In this document: piece after piece, positions 7,893-16,496 of the stretch
Position numbering within the stretch: position 1 is the stretch's first letter
Layout of the letters: every line of letters starts with the position of its first letter
Source of the DNA: an uncultured beta proteobacterium
GTDB taxonomy: Bacteria > Pseudomonadota > Gammaproteobacteria > Burkholderiales > Burkholderiaceae_C
DNA: 32,707 nt
Assembly (NCBI GenBank): GCA_903930255.1
Contig: CAIYYA010000179.1
Span: 1 to 32,707 of the forward strand
Direction: 5' to 3'
Made by a program: the position numbers and the translations under genes
Notes under the pieces: model-generated
What the model was told of the DNA's origin: nothing
Databases searched by the model: none
What the model saw: the letters and a program-made list of their open reading frames with translations, nothing else

Positions 7893-8330
7893 CTGCCAAC
7901 TGCCAAGGTCGGCATTTTTGCCTTCGCCACCGGCTTGGCCGTCGGCGCCATAGGACATCACATCGACTTCGCCCTTGATGCCGGGATTCAGATAAACATA
8001 GGGCTGCCCCCAGGGGTCTTTGGGCAGCTGGTCGAGATACGTTTTCCAATTGGCTGGCACAGGCGCTGTGCTGGGCTTGGCAATGAGCGCTTGCAAACCC
8101 TGCTCGGCACTGGGGTAGCGCTGGTTGTCCAACCGATACAGCTTGAGCGCTTGCATCAGGTTGCTGACATCGGTTTTAGCGGCGGTAACGCGCGCATCGT
8201 CAGCACGGTCGAGCACATTGGGCACGATCAGCGCGGCCAACACGCCAATGATGAGTAGCACCACCATCAGCTCGATCAAGGTAAAGCCGTCTTGCAGCTT
8301 GCGGTGGAATGTAGATGATTTTGCGTTCAT
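7887..8330 (-). CDS. gspG: Type II secretion major pseudopilin GspG
   Basis: The 147-residue product is the main subunit of the pseudopilus. The leader MNAKSSTFHRKLQDG is followed by FTLIELMVVLLIIGVLAALI, with cleavage after Gly15 and Glu at +5. The globular region holds the family hallmarks: the helix block TDVSNLMQALKLYRLDN, RYPSAEQGLQAL, and DPWGQPYVYLNPG in the calcium-loop region, ending YGADGQAGGEGKNADLGSW. It is the first gene of the T2SS operon in this window. There are 72 bp between it and the upstream co-directional urea-transporter/M23 gene, so it could have its own promoter there, but I see no convincing -35/-10 pair. Confidence 0.97.
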   Translation of the reverse strand: MNAKSSTFHRKLQDGFTLIELMVVLLIIGVLAALIVPNVLDRADDARVTAAKTDVSNLMQALKLYRLDNQRYPSAEQGLQALIAKPSTAPVPANWKTYLDQLPKDPWGQPYVYLNPGIKGEVDVMSYGADGQAGGEGKNADLGSWQP

Positions 8331-8358
8331 GTCGTCAGTGTCGCTCGGGTAAGGGGTT

Positions 8359-8373
8359 GCGCTTTCAAAGCGC
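8359..8373. other. Short perfect palindrome upstream of gspG
   Basis: GCGCTTTCAAAGCGC is a perfect 7+1+7 palindrome in the 72 bp gap between the urea-transporter/M23 gene and gspG. No T-run follows on the minus strand, so it is a poor intrinsic terminator. It could be a weak hairpin or a protein-binding site. Confidence 0.35.
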
Positions 8374-8402
8374 TGGCAAGTTTAGCGACAAATCGCCTGG
8401 TT

Positions 8403-10553
8403 TCATGCCAGTGCCACTTCCCAGGCTGGCACACCCATGTCGGCGCGCTGAAAAGAGCTGGTAGCTTGCAGGGTGTAGTGCGACGATCCAATTTGAGCCG
8501 TCAGGTAAACGCAGCCAATTTGGGGCGCAATGCGCGCTTGGGTTTTGACTTCGATCTGCGAAACCCCCTGCCGATGCCGCGCCTCCTGGCGCCACGCCTG
8601 CAGTTGCTCGTCCCAAAAGCGTCGATGCTCGCTGCGCGCAAATGTGGCCCAAGGCCACAGGCAGCGTGCCCATAACTTGGCACCCAGATTTGGAAACAAA
8701 TACGCTGGCGTGGCGGCATCTTGCCAAAGATCAACATCGAATGAGGCCGGGTTATAGCCACAGGCCAGCAACCAAAGGTCAAAATACGGGTCAGCCACGG
8801 CATTGCGCTCATAACACGAAAAAACCGCCCAGGTTGACTCTGCAACACAACGCGCACCTCGGCTTGACACCAGCACGAGACGCCCCAAATCGTCGACCTC
8901 ACAACGCAGCGTCCAGTCAAACCGGGTGTTTTCGTTGTGCGCCACGGTATAGCGCAAACCACGGCCAACCAGCAAATACAGGGGGCGCACATGGGCATTT
9001 TGAGCGCTCGTCAAAACCGCACCCTCGGGTGGAACCAGCACCAGCTTGTATTGCGCAGCCTGGCCGGCCTCGGCAAGCATCACACTGGCCAGATGAAAAG
9101 GCGCCGTGGGCGAGCCTGGCTCATCGCTGGTTTGCACATGCATGTGGATATGCGGCTGGGGTGAGCGCCCCGAATTGCCACAATGTCCCAACAAATCACC
9201 TGGCTTGACCCAAGCCCCCACAGCCACCACAAGAGAACCCGGCTTGAGGTGTGCCAACAACAAATAACGCCCTTCATAAAGCTTGATCACAACATAGTTG
9301 CCCCAGTTGGCCGAGACGTTGATAGCGCCTGGCACGTTGTCGGGCACATCATTGGCAATGCGCCAAACTTGTCCATACACGGGTGAGATCACCGGCAAGT
9401 TGTAGCAATAAAAATCTTCCAGGCGGCTGCCTCGATTAACAAAGCTTTTCCCGCCCTTGAGCACCATGAAATCGAGTGCATGCCGCCAAGGGCCTTTGTG
9501 CGTATGCGCTCCAGAGAAACCTTGCGACACCGCCCATTGCCCCATGTAAGGCAAGCCGACAGGGACACTGCCCGGCTCACCAATGCGCTCACGGCTGATG
9601 CAGGCTCGCTCATAGGAGCGCTCAGGAAAGTCGGGGAGTAGCAAATTAAAACTGCTGGCCATGGTAGTGTTGCGCACAGCGGCATACAACACCAGCCACG
9701 AGGCCAGCACAAATGGCACCGAAAACGGCACCAGATGAGCGACATCGAGCAAACGCCCCAGTGCCAGAGCCAGCCAGGCAGCCAAAACGGCAGCCAGCAT
9801 GGCCAAGCCCGCCGTGAGCAAAGAGGGCGTGGCAAACAGCCCACCGACCAGCAAAGCCGCCAGCATGGCATTGCTGTCCCAGGCGGTGCTGGCCAAGTGC
9901 TCAGGCGCCGCACCCAACAACGTTAGCCAAGCGGAAGACAACACGTAGGCCAGCACGGCGAGCACGACAAAATAGCGCGAAACCACTAGCAGGCAGAGCA
10001 GCACAAGCAAGCCAGCCCATGGGTTGGGCATGAAATAGAGCGCACCCAAGGCATTCAAAAATGGGTCAACCCCATTGCCGAACAACTCGGGCGGCGCCAC
10101 ATAAGCCCGAAACTGCAAATTCGACATGCTGGAACTGGCCGCACTGGTGAGCATCGCCCCCAAAGCAAAGGGCAGACTCAAAATCGGCAAGCGCACCAGC
10201 GACCAGGCCAAACGCGCAAACACCACAGTCAACCAACCCGAAAAAATGCCGCCCAGCACAGCCAGCATCAGCATGCTCAGGCTGGGCAGCCATAGGTGTG
10301 CCACAAACAAACCGCTGAGCAGGCCATTGAAGACACACACCGGGCGTTCAGCGGCATCTGAACCCGCAATTTGGCCGGCATACCAAGCACAAATGGCCGA
10401 CAGCGAACCCACCACACCCACGGCAGGCTCGGCAAAGGTCAGCAAAGCCAAAGGCACACCAGCGCGCCAAGTTGGCAGCAGGGCAATCCAGGCGTAGCCC
10501 AGAGCCAGTTCTTGCAAAAGACGGCGCACATAGCGCTGAAAAATCATCAACAT
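8403..10553 (-). CDS. Urea-transporter-like membrane domain fused to an M23 (LytM) peptidase domain
   Basis: The start is set at the ATG at 10553, 13 bp after the C45 gene; a TTG two codons upstream and an ATG two codons downstream are alternatives. The positions here count from the TTG (718 residues). Residues about 1-295 are highly hydrophobic and show the two-fold pattern of the urea transporter (UT) family. VCVFNGLLSGLF and the half-site PILSLPF lie in the first half, and DSNAMLAALLVGGLF with VPFSVPF in the second; the family's P-x-x-T-x-P-F appears with Ser for Thr. Residues about 330-480 form an M23 metallopeptidase domain: HTHKG (352-356), HALDF (360-364), GNYVVIKL, LLAHLKPGS, HCGNSGRS, and PHIHMH (469-474) with the HxH zinc motif. 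The remaining 240 residues match nothing I know. It could channel urea or a small amide, with the peptidase domain probably on the periplasmic side; both are inference. Confidence 0.85.
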   Translation of the reverse strand: MLMIFQRYVRRLLQELALGYAWIALLPTWRAGVPLALLTFAEPAVGVVGSLSAICAWYAGQIAGSDAAERPVCVFNGLLSGLFVAHLWLPSLSMLMLAVLGGIFSGWLTVVFARLAWSLVRLPILSLPFALGAMLTSAASSSMSNLQFRAYVAPPELFGNGVDPFLNALGALYFMPNPWAGLLVLLCLLVVSRYFVVLAVLAYVLSSAWLTLLGAAPEHLASTAWDSNAMLAALLVGGLFATPSLLTAGLAMLAAVLAAWLALALGRLLDVAHLVPFSVPFVLASWLVLYAAVRNTTMASSFNLLLPDFPERSYERACISRERIGEPGSVPVGLPYMGQWAVSQGFSGAHTHKGPWRHALDFMVLKGGKSFVNRGSRLEDFYCYNLPVISPVYGQVWRIANDVPDNVPGAINVSANWGNYVVIKLYEGRYLLLAHLKPGSLVVAVGAWVKPGDLLGHCGNSGRSPQPHIHMHVQTSDEPGSPTAPFHLASVMLAEAGQAAQYKLVLVPPEGAVLTSAQNAHVRPLYLLVGRGLRYTVAHNENTRFDWTLRCEVDDLGRLVLVSSRGARCVAESTWAVFSCYERNAVADPYFDLWLLACGYNPASFDVDLWQDAATPAYLFPNLGAKLWARCLWPWATFARSEHRRFWDEQLQAWRQEARHRQGVSQIEVKTQARIAPQIGCVYLTAQIGSSHYTLQATSSFQRADMGVPAWEVALA

Positions 10554-10566
10554 AGTCAAGTGTCAC

Positions 10567-11547
10567 TTAGTCCAGATCGACCCACAGCTCAGCAGGCTCA
10601 AAGCAGGCAAACGACTGGTACATGCGCACCCGGTTGGGCCAGCGATATTCCATGGCCCTGAGCTGTGGGTTATAGATGGCAGTGTAGAGCGTGCCAAAAC
10701 CCTGGGCGTAATTGGTCACACGCAAGGGGCTGTATTCAAACGAATGAACAAATGACTCAATGCTCGCCAGCGGGTCCTGCAGTTTCGACAGCAAAAATTG
10801 CTGGCGCTCATAAGATTGTGAAAACATTGCATAGTTGGTCAGTTCAAAATCACCTTGATGATTCACTGCCAGCGGTTTGAACGTGACCTGTGGCGCTGAA
10901 AAAGGGCTCAGCTCGAGCGTTCGCACCTGGCCATAAGTGTCGAGCAAGGTCACGTTATAGGCCATGTGTGCCGGCACCCGGCACAACACTTTGACAGCTT
11001 CATCGACCGTGCAACAAAACTCCAGCACATAACGCAAGATCAGTGCAATGCCAAATCCCTCGGCCACGCCGTCTTGCCCACCATAGGCCAAAGACACGGT
11101 TAAGCCATGTTCATTCATGCCATCGAGTACACCCCACAGGCAGTCGGTTGACGCAATCACAGTCGAATCATGCCAGCGCGATTTCATGATGCGCCCCTCG
11201 CACAGTGCCGGGGCGTAATCGTAGTTGCGCACCAAGGTTGGCGTGTAGCGAGTCCAAACCGCCTGCGAGCAGCCCGACAGATAGGGAGCCGGGCAATACA
11301 TGCTGAGCATGCGGGCGTCCTGATCGTCAGCACCGACCAGTTTCAGCAAGTTTTCCCAAACCGGCAACAACTCGGGCATGTAGTGACCCAGCGCGTCGCG
11401 ACATTGCGCCAAGCCTGGGCGCTTGAGCTCGCCCTCGCTGGCAAACCAGCGCCGATAGCTGGGCGCAGCCGTCTGATAGTGCGCAAGCCACTGCACATCG
11501 GGCAACGCTTCGTCAACGGCTCGGAAAGATTTTTTGTAATAGGTCAT
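10567..11547 (-). CDS. C45-type autoproteolytic acyltransferase/hydrolase (Ntn hydrolase)
   Basis: The product has 326 residues. The pattern G92-C93-S followed by VRNYD (106-110) is the hallmark of C45/choloylglycine-type Ntn hydrolases. In these a Cys is exposed by self-cleavage after a propeptide and acts as nucleophile, and the downstream Arg/Asn/Asp help catalysis. Other family-like stretches are GVLDGMNEHGLTVSLAYGG (nucleophile-core strand pair) and RYVLEFCCTVDEAVKVL. The family includes isopenicillin N acyltransferase and Drosophila Tan, which cleaves beta-alanyl-amine conjugates. No signal peptide is visible, so it is probably cytoplasmic. The start overlaps the ATP-grasp stop as ATGA, indicating coupled translation. 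The substrate is unknown; an amide made by the neighbouring ligase is my preferred guess. Confidence 0.82.
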   Translation of the reverse strand: MTYYKKSFRAVDEALPDVQWLAHYQTAAPSYRRWFASEGELKRPGLAQCRDALGHYMPELLPVWENLLKLVGADDQDARMLSMYCPAPYLSGCSQAVWTRYTPTLVRNYDYAPALCEGRIMKSRWHDSTVIASTDCLWGVLDGMNEHGLTVSLAYGGQDGVAEGFGIALILRYVLEFCCTVDEAVKVLCRVPAHMAYNVTLLDTYGQVRTLELSPFSAPQVTFKPLAVNHQGDFELTNYAMFSQSYERQQFLLSKLQDPLASIESFVHSFEYSPLRVTNYAQGFGTLYTAIYNPQLRAMEYRWPNRVRMYQSFACFEPAELWVDLD

Positions 11548-13055
11548 GGTTGCGTGCGTGCGCTTTTCACGTTAGCCGGGTTATGTGCCAACTCGATCAA
11601 GGCGCGCTCTTGCTGGTTCAGCGGCCGGCTGGGAAACTGCGCTTTCAATGCGTTCACCCAGCGCACACCTGCCGCATTCAGCGCGCCATCGGCAGATCGA
11701 ACCACTTCATTGACAAACATGATCGCCAGATCGGCACCGTGATAGACACACTCCCCAGCCGACATGATGCGCAACACATAGGCCTGGTTTGCGCCCAGCG
11801 CGTCGCGCCGGTTCACACTCGCCGCTTCAAATTGCAGCGTTCCGTCGTCCTGCAAGGCATAAACACCAGAGACCGGCGCCTGAGTCAGATGCTGCAGTTC
11901 AGCCCCGGTGTATTTCAGAATCAGTTGCACCGAAACACCTTGCGCACCCTGTTCCTGCATGGCCTGGTTAAATTGCGCCACGTCAAGCGTTAAATCTATG
12001 GCAGGGTCGTATTCAAGCAAATGAAACAGGAACAATGGTATTTGTGCCATGGCGTAGTCCGACATGTTGGTGAGTGCACTGACACCACTGATACGCGCGT
12101 TGAGTTCTCCCAAAAACACCTCGCCCGTGTCAATGTCGAGCAGAAAATCAAGCTCAAAATAGCCTCGGTAACCACGCTGATACAGCGCATCGCCCATGGC
12201 CTGAGATTTTTGCTGCACCTGCCGCCGAACATCAGCGCCAAACGCCACTTGATCAACCTCGTTACCACACCAGCCACCGCGATAGGGCGTGAGCGATTCA
12301 ATGCCAATCATTTCTGACAGCAGCGGCCCCACAAAAGTGCCCCAGCGCGTCGCACAGGCCTCAATCGCCGTGCCCACGCAGCGCAACCAGCGCATCACCT
12401 TAACTTTGTCTTGCGCTTGGATTTGCTGTGCCACTGCGTTGTAGTCTGCTTCACAGGCAATGAAAAATGTGGTTTTGCCCGAGTCGCCATAAGCCGTTTG
12501 AATCACCCAGCGCGAACCCAAACCCGCCTGCTCAGCCAGCGCTTGCAGATCGGCATAAGACGACACACGCGCCAGCACATTGGGCACACTCGCCACACCG
12601 GCGGCATTGCCGATTTCGGTGGTGACAATCTTGCTGTCGATCTCGCGCACCAGCGCATTTTTTGGCAGCACCACCTCCAGGCCCAAGCCTTCGCACAAGT
12701 CTTCAATTTGCGGGTCAAAAAACAAAAAGAGTGCCTGGGCTGGCCCGCCCGACTGCTTTTTGGCACGAGCGATCAACTCGCGTGTAGCTGAGCTGTTCAA
12801 CAAATAACGGTTCACGTCTTCAATTCCTTCGAACACCTGGGCGTGATCGTCCGCGATCACCAAGGCGCACGGATGGGCACCATCGTAGCAATCGAGCAAA
12901 TTGATGTTGTGCCAGTTTTTCACCCATTCGTGCATGCCCATCATGTTGAAATTGATGGCACTGATAAAGAACAAAGGCACGCTGTTATGGGCAAAGTGCG
13001 CCTTGATGTCTTGCACACTGTGCAAAACTTTTTTGCTTGCTAACGTTTTGTTCAT
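11544..13055 (-). CDS. ATP-grasp ligase (biotin-carboxylase-like fold), substrate unknown
   Basis: The product has 503 residues. The ATP-grasp nucleotide-binding loop is seen as WVIQTAYGDSGKTTFF (about residues 189-204). The metal-binding strand pair is seen as GYFELDFLLDIDTGEVFLGELNARISG (about 299-325), with the Glu and Asn positions expected to bind Mg-ATP. These enzymes join a carboxylate, via an acyl phosphate, to an amine or thiol. The N-terminal 140 residues form a pre-ATP-grasp-like domain and there is a 160-residue C-terminal extension. A strong ribosome binding site (GAGGAAG) precedes the ATG, which overlaps the decarboxylase stop as ATGA. No biotin-carrier or carboxyltransferase gene is present, so 'biotin carboxylase' would be a fold label only. 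Confidence 0.85.
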   Translation of the reverse strand: MNKTLASKKVLHSVQDIKAHFAHNSVPLFFISAINFNMMGMHEWVKNWHNINLLDCYDGAHPCALVIADDHAQVFEGIEDVNRYLLNSSATRELIARAKKQSGGPAQALFLFFDPQIEDLCEGLGLEVVLPKNALVREIDSKIVTTEIGNAAGVASVPNVLARVSSYADLQALAEQAGLGSRWVIQTAYGDSGKTTFFIACEADYNAVAQQIQAQDKVKVMRWLRCVGTAIEACATRWGTFVGPLLSEMIGIESLTPYRGGWCGNEVDQVAFGADVRRQVQQKSQAMGDALYQRGYRGYFELDFLLDIDTGEVFLGELNARISGVSALTNMSDYAMAQIPLFLFHLLEYDPAIDLTLDVAQFNQAMQEQGAQGVSVQLILKYTGAELQHLTQAPVSGVYALQDDGTLQFEAASVNRRDALGANQAYVLRIMSAGECVYHGADLAIMFVNEVVRSADGALNAAGVRWVNALKAQFPSRPLNQQERALIELAHNPANVKSARTQP

Positions 13056-15688
13056 GCTGCTTCCTCGGTATGCAAATAGTCTTCGGTAAACACGCGAAAA
13101 CCGCGTTCAAAATCGAATCCGTGAATTTCTTTAACCTTGACGTGCTGAAAAAAAATGAGAATTTCTACGGTGATGATCTGCCCTGGCACCAGCACCGGAA
13201 AACCGGGCGGATAAGGTGTCACAAAACTTGCTGAGACCCATTGCTTGCCAAGCTTGGCCTGCGCCAGCGTCTCCAAAGACAAGCTGATGTAAGTCACATT
13301 GGCCTCTTGTTCGCCTGCGTAATAAGCACGCCGCACGTCGCTAGCCTGGCAATCGCCACTCTCAAAAGGCACAAAAACAGCATGGAAAATGCGTTTCGCA
13401 GGCAAGGCGATGGATGGCTCGATGTTCAGCGCCAGACGTCGGTGCTCGGTCGCAAAGCGTGCGGCCATTTCATGCAACACTTGCACCAGATAGTCCACAC
13501 TGGCCTGGGTAGCGCCAATGTTGATTAAAAACAGCACGGTATGGCGTGAGGTTTTGTTCACCTGAATGTCATAGCGGGTCATCAGCAATTGCCGAAAACT
13601 GCTGCCGTTAAGTCCGCTACGGCTGACATCGAGCGTGATCCGGGTAGGATCAACCACAAAATCAGACTGACCCCAGAGCGCACTCAAGCCTGCGATATCG
13701 CCAGGTTCATCGGCAGTCGAGTTGCTGCGGTAGCACGCCGGAATCATCTGCGCATCGCCCAGGACTGAAAAATAAGTCTGCAACAGTGTCGACTCACGAA
13801 TGCGCTGGCGCAACTGCAAAGACAGGCGCAAACACTCGCGCACCCGGTGAAACCCCTCCAGTGCCGCCTGACGACGCGCCATGTCGAGTGAGGCAATGAT
13901 CTGGTAATTGGGCGAGGTAGAGGTATGAATGCGAAACGCATCGAGAAAATTAGCCTGCTCGAAACGGGCATCGGCCACATGAATCATCGATGCTTGGCGA
14001 AACGCCGACAGTGTTTTGTGCGTCGACTGAGTGGCATACACCCGCAAACTCACCTGTGCCGGGTCCGGATACACCGTTTTCAGCCACTTATCGGGGTCGT
14101 CATTGGCCTCAAATTGGGCCTGCCAAAGTGCATAAAACTGGTGATATTGCGGATCTTGCAAACGCTGGCGAATTTTCTTCACAGCTCCCATGGCACTTCG
14201 GCTGTGGTAAAGCGGATGGAAATGCGCAAAAGCAAACCAGGCCTCGTCCCAATGAAAAATCACGTCAGGCTTGATGCCGAGCAGTTCCATCATGAAGTTT
14301 TCACAGTGGTAAATCAGCCCGTCAAAGGTCGAATTGGTCAGGGTGATCTGTTTCAGGCGATCCAGTCGACCGTGTTTTTTCAGGTCGAGCATGACGGCTT
14401 TGATCTGCGCTAGATCAATGCAGCCATACAGGTCGTAGTCAACCAGCGGGTAAGTCTCCAGAAAAATCGGCAGCGCCCCGGTGAGCATCACCGAGTAAGG
14501 GATCGATTTATGGCAATCGGCCGAGATCAGCACGATGTCGCCTGGCTTCAAATTCGCCTGCATGACAATTTTGTTCGAGGTCGAGGTGCCGTTCGTCACA
14601 AAAAAACTGGCATCCGCACCAAAGCACTCGGCCGCCTTGGTGTGCGCCTGCTTGATGGCGCCGGTCGGGTCAAGCAGGGAATCCAGTCCGCCCTGTGTGG
14701 ATGAGGTTTCTGCCAAAAACAGGTTGGCACCGTAAAAGTCCAACATGTCGTGAATCCACGGCGAATCTTTCACTGAGGCACCACGCGACAAGGGCAGCGC
14801 ATGAAAAACGCCCTTGGGCTGACGGCTATAGGCCTGCAAAGCATCAAAAAATGGCGCGCTGTAGCGTTGCCGCACGCCATTCAAAATGGCCTGATGTAAA
14901 TCCTGAAACGGATTCACATGAAACAGCACACGATCAAATTGATGGCGTGTTTCAAACACCATGTCAGCTGGAGGCTGATCGCTGATGAGATAGTGATTCA
15001 GTTCGGCGCGCATGCTGCGCAGGCTGCGGCACAAATTGACTTCAAGGCGGTCTTGCCAGCGCGCCGGCAGCGTGGTTTGCAAAAGTGGCTGGCTGTAGCG
15101 CGCATAGAGTGCGCTCGAATCAGCCGATGACTCCGGCACATGGTGCAGGTAAACACAGGCCTGAATATCGGTGTTGGCCAGCGCTGCGCTTAAGGCGTCC
15201 TCGGCACAAGCCACCAGCACAATGTCGTAAAAAAATTCGTCATGTGCAGATTTGAGTTGCGCCAGTTGCTGGCGATAAAGCATCTCGTATTCTTGCGCCA
15301 GCGGGTGCACCAGCAGCACCTCAAAATAAGGCTTGAAAACTTGCGCCGACTGCGCTTGCAAAGCATCATCTTGTTGCAACACCGGGCGATCGAGGCGTTG
15401 CAAGTTGGTTTGAAACGGGCTGAAAACTTGCTGCCGATAGCGCTCTTTAGTCAGCGCATGACAGCAGTTGCCAAGCAATTGCGCCAGCAAAACATACTGC
15501 GCTTGCGCCACATACTGCTGCAAGCGCAACATGACCGCACCACCCGGAAAAGTCCAAAACCGATCGATCTGCGCAAGCTCGTGCAACTGCTGGGTTATTT
15601 CGGCAACCGGCACCGGTTTTTGCTGCACGGCTGTGTGCAACGAACACCAGAGCGACAGGCGCTTTTGCTTCAAATCAAAGCTGTTCAT
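13052..15688 (-). CDS. Orn/Lys/Arg-type PLP-dependent decarboxylase, long form
   Basis: The product has 878 residues, clearly longer than the inducible enterobacterial lysine or arginine decarboxylases (about 715-755). The fold-type I PLP core is well preserved. GLDSLLDPTGAIKQA and FFVTNGTSTSNKIV form the cofactor phosphate region, ISADCHKS carries the stacking His, FHWDEAWFAFA the Asp that pairs with the pyridine nitrogen, and ATQSTHKTLSAFRQAS the Schiff-base Lys (Lys558). The N-terminal 290 residues include a wing/linker region; I do not recognise a clear receiver-like fold there. The product would be a diamine or agmatine, but the sequence does not tell which amino acid is used. It leads the coupled set; the start is 71 bp downstream of the TPR gene stop. 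Confidence 0.9.
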   Translation of the reverse strand: MNSFDLKQKRLSLWCSLHTAVQQKPVPVAEITQQLHELAQIDRFWTFPGGAVMLRLQQYVAQAQYVLLAQLLGNCCHALTKERYRQQVFSPFQTNLQRLDRPVLQQDDALQAQSAQVFKPYFEVLLVHPLAQEYEMLYRQQLAQLKSAHDEFFYDIVLVACAEDALSAALANTDIQACVYLHHVPESSADSSALYARYSQPLLQTTLPARWQDRLEVNLCRSLRSMRAELNHYLISDQPPADMVFETRHQFDRVLFHVNPFQDLHQAILNGVRQRYSAPFFDALQAYSRQPKGVFHALPLSRGASVKDSPWIHDMLDFYGANLFLAETSSTQGGLDSLLDPTGAIKQAHTKAAECFGADASFFVTNGTSTSNKIVMQANLKPGDIVLISADCHKSIPYSVMLTGALPIFLETYPLVDYDLYGCIDLAQIKAVMLDLKKHGRLDRLKQITLTNSTFDGLIYHCENFMMELLGIKPDVIFHWDEAWFAFAHFHPLYHSRSAMGAVKKIRQRLQDPQYHQFYALWQAQFEANDDPDKWLKTVYPDPAQVSLRVYATQSTHKTLSAFRQASMIHVADARFEQANFLDAFRIHTSTSPNYQIIASLDMARRQAALEGFHRVRECLRLSLQLRQRIRESTLLQTYFSVLGDAQMIPACYRSNSTADEPGDIAGLSALWGQSDFVVDPTRITLDVSRSGLNGSSFRQLLMTRYDIQVNKTSRHTVLFLINIGATQASVDYLVQVLHEMAARFATEHRRLALNIEPSIALPAKRIFHAVFVPFESGDCQASDVRRAYYAGEQEANVTYISLSLETLAQAKLGKQWVSASFVTPYPPGFPVLVPGQIITVEILIFFQHVKVKEIHGFDFERGFRVFTEDYLHTEEAA

Positions 15689-15759
15689 AAACTGCTGTTG
15701 GGTTAAGTTAAATCATCGATTGAAGAAATCTTTTGCACGCGCTTTTGCATCCGTCGGCT

Positions 15760-16371
15760 TTATTTCTTTTCGAGATAGGCCTTGGCCTCGAGATGCCCTG
15801 GGTAACGCGCCAGCACCGCAACATAAGAAGCCATCGCATCATCACGCTTGCCCAGCCAGGCGCTGGCACGTGCCATATAAACATGCGCGGTGGCATCGGA
15901 GGGATAGCTTTGCACCATGGCCGTGGTGATTTTTGCCATGACAGACCAGTCTTTTTGCGCCTCCAACGCCAGCACCAGACGCAACATGGCGGTGTAATTG
16001 TTCGGTGCCAAGTTCAAAGCGGCTTGGGCACTTTGCTCAGCTTCACGCCAGCGCTTGGCGGCCAGCAAAGGCAGCGTCAAACCCAAACGGGCATCCACCG
16101 ATTTTGGATTGCGCTCGACCGCCAGCCGATACTCACGAATCGATTCGTCAAATCGTCCGGGCAAATAATATAACCAGCCTCTGCGCAACAATTTCAGCTC
16201 GGCCTCTGGGCCGTTGGCTGCAACCTGATCAATGGCACTGAGTGCCTCGGTGTATTTGCCAGCTGACTCAAACTGGTAAGAGTTTTGCCAAAGCACCTCT
16301 TGGGCAATAACGGGAGCAGCCAATAAGGTCAGGGATGCCAGCAGGGTTGCCAGCAAAGTTGAAGGTTTCAT
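15760..16371 (-). CDS. Exported TPR-repeat protein
   Basis: The 203-residue product begins with a signal peptide (MKPSTLLATLLASLTLLAAPVIA, cleavage after VIA at about residue 23). The rest is tetratricopeptide repeats: about four to five helix pairs with the usual G/A-Y-x-P spacing (KYTEALSAIDQ, RFDESIREYRLAVERNPKS, RWREAEQSAQAALNLAPNN, KRDDAMASYVAVLARYPGH). A periplasmic scaffold role is likely, but no specific partner can be named. It lies 71 bp upstream of the decarboxylase on the same strand and may be the first gene of that operon. It is divergent from the response regulator, with a 169 bp shared region that holds the candidate operator. Confidence 0.85.
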   Translation of the reverse strand: MKPSTLLATLLASLTLLAAPVIAQEVLWQNSYQFESAGKYTEALSAIDQVAANGPEAELKLLRRGWLYYLPGRFDESIREYRLAVERNPKSVDARLGLTLPLLAAKRWREAEQSAQAALNLAPNNYTAMLRLVLALEAQKDWSVMAKITTAMVQSYPSDATAHVYMARASAWLGKRDDAMASYVAVLARYPGHLEAKAYLEKK

Positions 16372-16480
16372 GATGAATGTGACTCCGTTGAAATAATTTA
16401 TCAGTTAGCGCCTAAATGGCTCTTGCATTGTGCAGGATGAATTTTGCTGGCGCTGCATAACGGCATGCCGTGACCCTGCG

Positions 16481-16496
16481 TGACAGTTTTGTAATC
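16481..16496 (+). promoter_or_regulatory. Candidate response-regulator operator, regulator/TPR divergent region
   Basis: TGACAGTTTTGTAATC lies 45 bp before the regulator start and about 110 bp before the divergent TPR gene start. It matches the reverse complement of the element at 18789-18806 at 14 of 16 positions (TGAC-N-GTTTTGT-N-AT). Self-regulation by an OmpR-type regulator through such a site is common; its use here is inference. Confidence 0.5.

Noticed and set aside
7723-8049. A 108-codon minus-strand frame across the gspG 3' end and the repeat element
   Set aside because: More than half lies inside gspG in another frame and the rest is repeat DNA. It has no independent start signal and looks spurious.
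8359-8373. Palindrome as an intrinsic terminator before gspG
   Set aside because: There is no T-run after the hairpin on the minus strand and the loop is very short; kept only as a weak structural note.
11170-11742. A 190-codon plus-strand frame opposite the C45 and ATP-grasp genes
   Set aside because: It is antisense to two well-supported coupled genes, has no recognisable domain, and is a by-product of codon bias.
11544-13055. Naming the ATP-grasp gene a true biotin carboxylase
   Set aside because: No biotin carrier or carboxyltransferase is nearby, and the neighbours point to amine or amide chemistry.
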